Source: Chrysochromulina tobinii | Lineage: Eukaryota > Haptophyta > Prymnesiales > Chrysochromulinaceae | Assembly (NCBI GenBank): GCA_001275005.1 | Contig: JWZX01001458.1 | Coordinates: forward strand, 1 to 11,628 | Length of the DNA: 11,628 nucleotides | Direction: 5' to 3' | Shown here: positions 1 through 6,806 of the stretch, piece after piece | How the letters are laid out: every line of letters begins with the position of its first letter | Position numbering within the stretch: position 1 is the stretch's first letter | Notes under the pieces: generated by a model | The model's database searches: none | Told to the model about the DNA's origin: nothing | The model's input: the letters and a program-made list of their open reading frames with translations, nothing else | Program-made: the position numbers and the translations under genes

Positions 1-562
1 ACTGGGCTTCCGACGCCGATTGCAACGACTGCAGCCCCGGCTCGGAGTTCCGCCCGGCCCCGGGCCGAGCACGGCAGGTGGACCGGACTTAGACCGGACC
101 ATCGTCACATGTGGTAAGGAGACAGTGTATGTACATGTCCTGTACATGTAGAGAACTAAAGTGACTAAAGTATGAGCTCCTTACCACCGAAACGACAAAC
201 GACAAACGGGGGTGGGGAAGCCGGCGGTAGCACTCTAAACATTAGAAAGTCAACTCTACAGTACGTATGTCCCCCGCGCGAAAAAGCTGGGTCCGCAACG
301 AACATAACGACCACGCACGTCGCGAAGCTCAGCCTCCTGGAAGATGGATGATCGGTCCTGTCCGTCACCCTGTCTGCTGCATCTGGCAACACTGCCGATG
401 GGCAGGCAGGGTGGTTGGCGACGATTGCATGTCTGACGAAGACGGCAAGTTTGACAAAAGTTGGACAGCGAAGCATGCAAACCGTCTTTTGCAGTCGGAG
501 AGGAACATGGAAGGGCCCCTCTGTCTGGGGTCCACGCGCACGCACCGCCTCCTCCGACGAGG
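1..562. other. Upstream region of SCC3 (promoter / 5' leader, no gene recognised)
   Basis: No coding region is supported here. The stretch 100-260 is visibly less GC-rich than the genes. It holds short direct repeats: TGTACATGT at 130-138 and 141-149, ACTAAAGT twice near 156-172, and ACGACAA-type repeats near 190-207. The frame used by the cohesin gene is closed by a TGA at 452-454, so translation must start after that. A different frame is open from 267 to 608, but its product is arginine-rich with no recognisable domain, so I treat it as leader or chance. No clear TATA box was identified. The promoter assignment rests only on position in front of the gene. Confidence 0.5.
130..149. repeat. 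Two TGTACATGT direct repeats separated by CC
   Basis: TGTACATGT occurs at 130-138 and 141-149. Each copy contains the self-complementary TGTACA and ACATGT. The copies lie roughly 410-430 bases before the candidate SCC3 start codon, where a regulatory site would be expected. A related CATGTA motif is repeated at the far right edge of the window, upstream of the other gene. Regulatory function is inferred only. Confidence 0.35.
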
Positions 563-3500
563 ATGCCGCTCGCGCAGCCGGCCACGCCGCCTGCAGCCCA
601 GTGCATGAAGCGGCTCGATGACTCATCTTCGGATGAGGAGGCACGCTCCCCCGCAGATCGCCTATCTCCAGCCTGTCGTGTGCTGGCAAGCATCGACGTG
701 AACTCGCCCGTACGGTCGGCGGCGTGCGCGCCGGCTCCTCTTCCGACGAGTGTGCCGCGGGCGCACTCACCGATGGCGAAGCGGCAGCTGGCCGCCGACG
801 CCGCCGCCGCAGCGCTCGAGCCCCAGATGGCACGCACTCAAGCTGCTGCTGCAAGGGCACACTCGCTGCTGCCATTTGTGGTCGATGATCCCGGCGGTGA
901 CACGGTCGATGATCCCGGCGGTGGCACACAGGCTGCGACAGCGGCGGCGACGGCCACTCAGCCGCCACCGGCCAAAACGAAGCGCATGCGCGCGACGCGC
1001 GACGCCACCGCCGACGACGAGGAGGTGGAGGGTGCCCGCGTGCCGGCAGCGGCAGCGAGCGGCCGTGCGCCAGCGGCGGAGGACGACTCGCTGAAACCGC
1101 GCTCGCTGTACGAGTGCATCGAGCTCGCGAGCGAGGGGAGCGAGCACGCGAGCACGATCCTGAACATCTCGGTCGACGGCTGGATCGAGGTGTACAAGTC
1201 CAACGCCGCCTCGGGCCTCGTCGCGTGGGCCAACGTGGCGGTGCGGGCGGGCGGGATCGAGATGGTCCATCTGAGCCTCGCGAGTGCCACCGATGGCCAC
1301 TGATTGTGTATGATTGCGTCCGTCATCAGGTGCGGGCGGGCGGGATCGAGATGGTCCATCTGAGCCTCGCTGACCTTCCAAAGCTGCCCGAGGGGGCCGA
1401 CCCGATCGAGGAACTGCTCACGGAAGAGAAGCGCGAGATGCTCATCACCGCCGCGTCGGACAACGGCTGGTACGTCGAGCCGTATCCGCTGAGCGACAAG
1501 AAGCTGACGAAGGCGTTCAAGCGCGGGCTGTGGAAGCTGATGGAGACGCTGCTCGAGAAGGTGAAGCACGAGATGGCCTCTGATTGCACCTCTGATTGCA
1601 CCTCTGATTGCACCTCTGATTGCACCTCTGATTGCACCTCTGATTGCACCTCTGATTGCACCTCTTATTGCACCTCTTATTGCATCTCTGATGGTCCCTG
1701 ATGTTCTCTGATGACCTCTGATGACCTCGGATGACCTCTGATCGCCTCCCTCATCAGGTGAAGCACGAGATCCTCTACGACGAGGTCCTGATGCCGTGGC
1801 TGCTCGAGTGGCTCATGATCTGCTCGCAGGTGCATGCAAGCGCTCAGCACGGCGCTCAGCACGGCGCTCAGCACGGCACTCAGCCCCTCTGCGCCTGCCG
1901 CAACTGAGTGCGCATGCTCATGCTCGCAGTGCAACCACCGTGGCGTGCGCCACACCGCCGTCGAGTTTGCGATGGCGGCCTTCGAGCGGCTCGCGCACAT
2001 CGCCAAGGAGCTGCGGAGCGCGCGCCAGAATGCGGAGCGGCTGAGCAGCGGCAAGCGGCGCAAGGATGCGATGGGCCAGGTGCGTGCCCAACACGACGCT
2101 CCCCGGTGCATGCCGGTGCATGCAAAGCGCTCACCACGGCGCATGGGCATGTGAGTGCATCCCAATTGCTCACCACGGCGCCTGCCCTTCGCCCCCAGGC
2201 GCTCTCGGCCAATGCGGAGCAGCTCGCTGCGCACGAGGAGGCCGTGCGCGACATGCTCTCGACCATCTTCGACCAGGTGTGATCTCGTGCCCGGTGCCGC
2301 GGCACGCGTGCGCGCGCAGGCAAGTGCTCACCACGGCGCCCCGTGCCCCCTCTCCCCACAGGTGATCTCGTACCGGTACCGCGACACGCACGAGGACATC
2401 CGCGCCGCGTGCATCGCTTCGCTTGGGCGCGGTCTCCGCGTGCTCCCGTCCTTTTGTGACGATAAGCACCTCAAGTACATGGGCTGGCAGCTGTCCGACA
2501 TCCAGTCGGCCGCGGTGCGCCTCGCGTGTACATGGCAGGCGAGTGCGCGCATGCAAGTGCTCACCACGGCGCCCCCTCTCCCCGCTGCACCCCGCAGGTG
2601 CGCCTCGCGTCGTTGCAGGCGCTCGGGCACGTGTACAAGGCCTTTGACGAGATCAAGGATCTGACGCCCGTTCGCCACTTCACCGAGCGCTTCGAGTCAC
2701 GGCTGCTATCGATGATCAAGGACGTCGATGACAGTGTCGCTGTCGAGGCCATCCGTCTCGTCACCCGGCTGCAGGCATGTCATCACCCTGAGTGTATCTG
2801 ATTGCGCCTGTCGGTACCTGAACCACCTGTCAAGGCGATTGCAGGAGCTCGGCCTCCTCCAGTCCTTTTGATTGCATCTGATTGCCCCTCTAATTGCCTC
2901 TGAGTGCACCTCTGATTGCAGGAGCTCGGCCTCCTCAAGTCCTTCGCGTCGACGAAGCGGGCGGCGCTGCATCTCATGTGCCAGCGCGACGTACAGCAGA
3001 AGCTCTGGACGGCCCTCGGACCCCTCATCCAGCTCCACCTCAAGGTACGTTGATTGCATGCGGAGGACCTGCCTTGCATGCAAGTGCTCACCACAGCGCT
3101 CCCGCCTCCCCACTCCACCTCAAGGACGACTCGCCCACGGCAACCGAGGGCGGCGCCGAGGCTGGTGCAAGCGGCAGCGCGGCAGCGGCAGGTGGTGGCG
3201 GCGCGATGGCGGACGACGATGAGGGCGGCGGCGGCGGCGGCGGCGGCGGCGGGGGCCCGACCTCGCCGAGTAAAGCGCAGCGGCAGCACCTCGCCGCCGG
3301 CTCCGTCGCCCGGCTCGCCAAGTCCCCTCTCGTGCAGCTCGCATCGCTCCTACTCGCCGATCGGCAGGCGCACCATATTCGGGTCGCGGACTCGGAGGAG
3401 GTGGAGCCGGCGCTGGCGGACGAGGAGAAGGAGGCGAAGGAGGAGGCGGAGCTGGGTGTGCGCTGTGGGCAGTTGGTGCGCGCGATGGCGCCCATCGAGC

Positions 3501-3796
3501 CCGCGCTCACCAACTGGGCGGCGTACGTTGAGGTGCGATCACCTGCCTCTGATGGCTATCTGATTCCTGATGGCCAGCTGATGACCACCGATCGCCAGCT
3601 GATGACGCCTGAGTGCCATCTGAGTGCGTCTGAGTGCGTCTGAGTGCGCCCCTCCCCACAGGTGCTTACCGCCGACGACGAAGATCTCGACCCCTCCATC
3701 GAGGCGACGCTGCCCGTGATCCTTCGGTTGATGCATGCTGCCGCGATCGACACGAACGGCCGCTTCGACGCCGCCGCCGCGGAGCTCGACGAGCAT

Positions 3797-3827
<31 letters not shown>

Positions 3828-6769
3828 GCGACGTGGACGACGTGGGAGGCGGGCGGGGGCGCAAGAGTCGCAAGCGCAAGCAGCGCAAGGCGATCGCGGC
3901 TGTGGAAAAGACGTCGACGGCCCTCTCCACCCACCTGGCGAAGGCGATGGCGCAGCTGCTCCAACGGTTCGGTACGCATGCAGGGCCGCTGCGCGCCGTG
4001 CTCTGCATGCAAGTGCTTACTACGGCGCCCAACCCCCTCTCCCCACAGGTACGCATGCAGGGCCACTGCGCGCCGTGCTCGCGCTCGTGCAGCAGATGCG
4101 CCTCGCGTCCGCCCAGGCGACCCTCAAGGACAAGGCGTTCGAGAAGATGCTCTCGGAGCTCGAAGACGTGACGACCAAGTACGATGATGGCCTCTGATGG
4201 CCTCTGATGGCCCTCTGATGGCCCTCTGATGACCACCTGATGAAGCCTGATGACGCCTGATGACGCCTGATGACGCCCTGATGGCGGCTGATTACATTCT
4301 GATGTGATGGTCTCGTTGATCAGGCACACCGACCGGGCGACGCTCGAGGCTTGCGGTGAAGCATGGTCCGCGCTCCTGGCTCAGCCCGGGGCGCCCGCTC
4401 TGCAAGAGAAGGTGCAACGTCGATTCGACAAGCTCGTCGCACGCCTCCTTCTCCAGCTCAAGCCGCTCAAGACGGCGCTCAAGAAGCCGAGCTCGGCCCA
4501 GGGAGATCCGCCGAGATTCGAGCTCGTGTCGGAGGCGCTCGTGACGCTCCACCGGCTCGAGAGCCTCGCCAAGAGCCAACGGCAGCCGCTGCCTGGCCTC
4601 TCGGGCCTGCTGGGTGGGCTGCTGCAGGTGAGGGCCACTGATTGCATCTGATGGCCTCTGATTGCCACTGATTGCCTCTGATGGCCTCTCGGGCCTGCTG
4701 GGTGGGCTGCTGCAGGTGAGGGCCGACGGATTGCCGCTGAGTGCCGCTGAGAGCCATGGATTGCCATGGATGGCCGCTGATGGCCATCTCCTCTGTCGCA
4801 GATGGCGCAGACCAAGGACCTCTTCGGGGCCGTGGACACGTACATGAGCCACCAACACGACATTGAGGCCATCCTTCGAGGAGACTCACTCGGGGGCGCT
4901 GGAGCAGCGCCATCGAGCGGCGCGGCTGCCAAGGGAGGCAAGAGCGGCGGCGGCAAGGGCGGCGGCGGCGGCAAGGGCGGCGGCAGCAAGGGCGGCGGCG
5001 GCAAGGGCGGCGGCGGCAAGGGCCCCTCGTCGCCCACGACGGCTCGTCGCATGGCCGAGCTCGAGGCGCATGCGCCCACGACGGCGCTCGCGGGCCGGCT
5101 GGCTGGCTGCGTGTGCTCGCTGCTGCGGCTGCAGCTGGCGCAGCTCGTGCTGCGCGTCGAGGCGTTGGTCGTCGCTAAGGATGCGAACGGTGGCGGCGTG
5201 AAGGGAGAGCCGCGCAAGGCGGCGGCGGCCAAGAAGACGAAGGCAAAGCCTAAAGCTGGCTCGCGCTCGCGACGGCGCTCCACAGAGGACGAAGAGGACG
5301 AGGAGGAGGACGAGGAGGCCGAGGAGGAGGCGGAGGAGGCGAAGGAGGCGGAGGTGGTGGCTGGCGCGCTGGGTGACGACGAGGCAGCTGTGCGCGAGCT
5401 GCTAATGACCTCTGATGGCCTCTGATGGCCTCTGATGACCTCTTGATTGCCTCCTTCATCAGGTTCGCGAGCTCGTGGGACTACGCCGCGAGCTGCTGCC
5501 GAGCCTCCAAGCGCTCCTCGAGGGATCGTCAGGTGAGCACCGCGGATTGCAGCCACTGATTGCGAAATGGATTGCGACTGATGAGCTGCTGAGCCTCCAA
5601 GCGCGCCTCGAGGGTTCGTCAGTCTCTCTCGCGCAGCTCGCACTCGAGATGCTGAGTGCGATGGCCATCCCGCTCCACAAGTACGCCGCGCTGCTGCTCA
5701 GCACGACGCCCGCGCTCGAGAGCCGTTTCGCGCCTCCGCTCGACGGCGCCCACGACGACGCCGACGCCGCGGACGACCTCGACATAGTCGTGGCTGGACG
5801 GGGGCCGAGCGTTGCGGACTCGCCGGCGTTGGGATCGGACGAGATCGCGGAGCTCTGCCGATCCGAGAGCGGACCACGGCCGGTGAGTGGAGTGCGCCTT
5901 GATTGCGCCTGAGGAGTGCGCCTGATTGCGCCTGATTGCGCCTGATGACCTCCAACGGTCCGTGAGTTGCGGCTGATGGCGGCTGATGACCGCCTTCATC
6001 AGGTGCCGAGATGGCTCGAAAGGCTCCATTGGCTGATTGCCGAGGGGCTCAAGGTGCTCATGACGGCGGCCAGCGACGCTAAAGGCGCACCCCTCCCCCC
6101 CGTGCCCGATGAGGCGACGAGCGCCGCTGAGGCGCGGGGACGCGGCGCACCCAAGGGCGCCGAGCGCCGTCCCGAGCGCTGGCTCAGCTCGACCGTTAAG
6201 TTGATCCACCCGACTCTGCGTCTGGAGCTGACCGGGCTGTACGCGGCGCGTCTGCTGGCGATGCTGCTCGCGGCGCCGCCGGCCGTTGAGGCGCTCGGGC
6301 TGGAGGAGGTGCGTTCTCCCACTGATGACCACTGATTACCACTGATGACCTCTGATGGCCGTTGAGGCGCTCGGGCTGGAGGAGGTGCGTTCTCCCAGAG
6401 TGCCGCTGATGGCCTTGGATGGTCGTTGACGGCCGCTGATCGTGGCTGATGGCCGTGGATGGTCGTTGATGGCCGCTGATCGTGGCTTCTGATGACCTCT
6501 GATGGCCTCTGATGGCCTCTGATGACCTCTGATGGCCTCTGATTGCCTCTGATGGCCTCTGATGGCCTCTGATGACCTCTGATGGCCTCTGATTGCCTCT
6601 GATGGCCTCTGATGGCCTCTGATGACCTCTGATGGCCATCCCTCGGCAGGTGCTGTGCCGGCTGTGGAAAGCGTACTACTACGCGAGTGACGAGACCGAC
6701 ACGGCGCTCGGCGACCGGTTCGCGTTTGCGCTGGTGGCGGCGGTGGAGTTACCCGACTGGGTCGACGAA

Positions 6770-6806
<37 letters not shown>

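Larger units (their letters stand above)
1103..2276 (+). other. SCC3: STAG-domain coding segment (exons 1-5, interrupted by introns 1-4)
   Basis: It starts at about residue 181 (SLYECIELASEGSEHAS) after a low-complexity, Ala/Pro-rich N-terminus that carries a possible basic nuclear signal (AKTKRMRATR, near residues 142-151). It continues through WIEVYKSN, the acidic stretch DPIEELLTEEKREML, LTKAFKRGLWKLMETLL, VKHEILYDEVLMPWLLEWL and RHTAVEFAMAAFERLAHIA. In the family this is the N-terminal helical region before the SCD. The exon 3 to 4 joint (ICSQ/CNHRGVRHTAVEF) lines up with the animal 'QVRAFRHTSTLAAMK' region, which supports the splice choice. The homology is recalled rather than computed. 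Confidence 0.8.

Noticed and set aside
267-608. Open frame on the + strand upstream of and overlapping the SCC3 start (113 codons)
   Set aside because: Its product is arginine-rich without any recognisable domain, and it overlaps the SCC3 N-terminus in another frame; at most an upstream ORF.
165-968. Long - strand open frame opposite SCC3 exon 1
   Set aside because: Composition is Arg/Pro/Ser-rich, typical of antisense reading of a GC-rich exon, and the conserved STAG sequence lies on the other strand.
1575-1690. Ser-Asp-Cys-Thr repeat peptide reading in the SCC3 frame
   Set aside because: It is the 12-nt array of intron 2 read through. Splicing out 1561-1757 restores the conserved KHEILYDE sequence, and the read-through ends in a stop.
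3662-3680. Similarity between the exon 10 start GTGCTTACCGCC and the family A core GTGCTCACC
   Set aside because: The exon bases encode VLTA, which fits the cohesin family at this place, and the match is too short to claim exonised element sequence.
4381-5643. 420-codon - strand open frame across SCC3 exons 12-14
   Set aside because: It consists of Ser/Pro runs that are the reverse reading of Glu/Asp/Gly runs and of intron repeats; the + strand has the conserved cohesin sequence.
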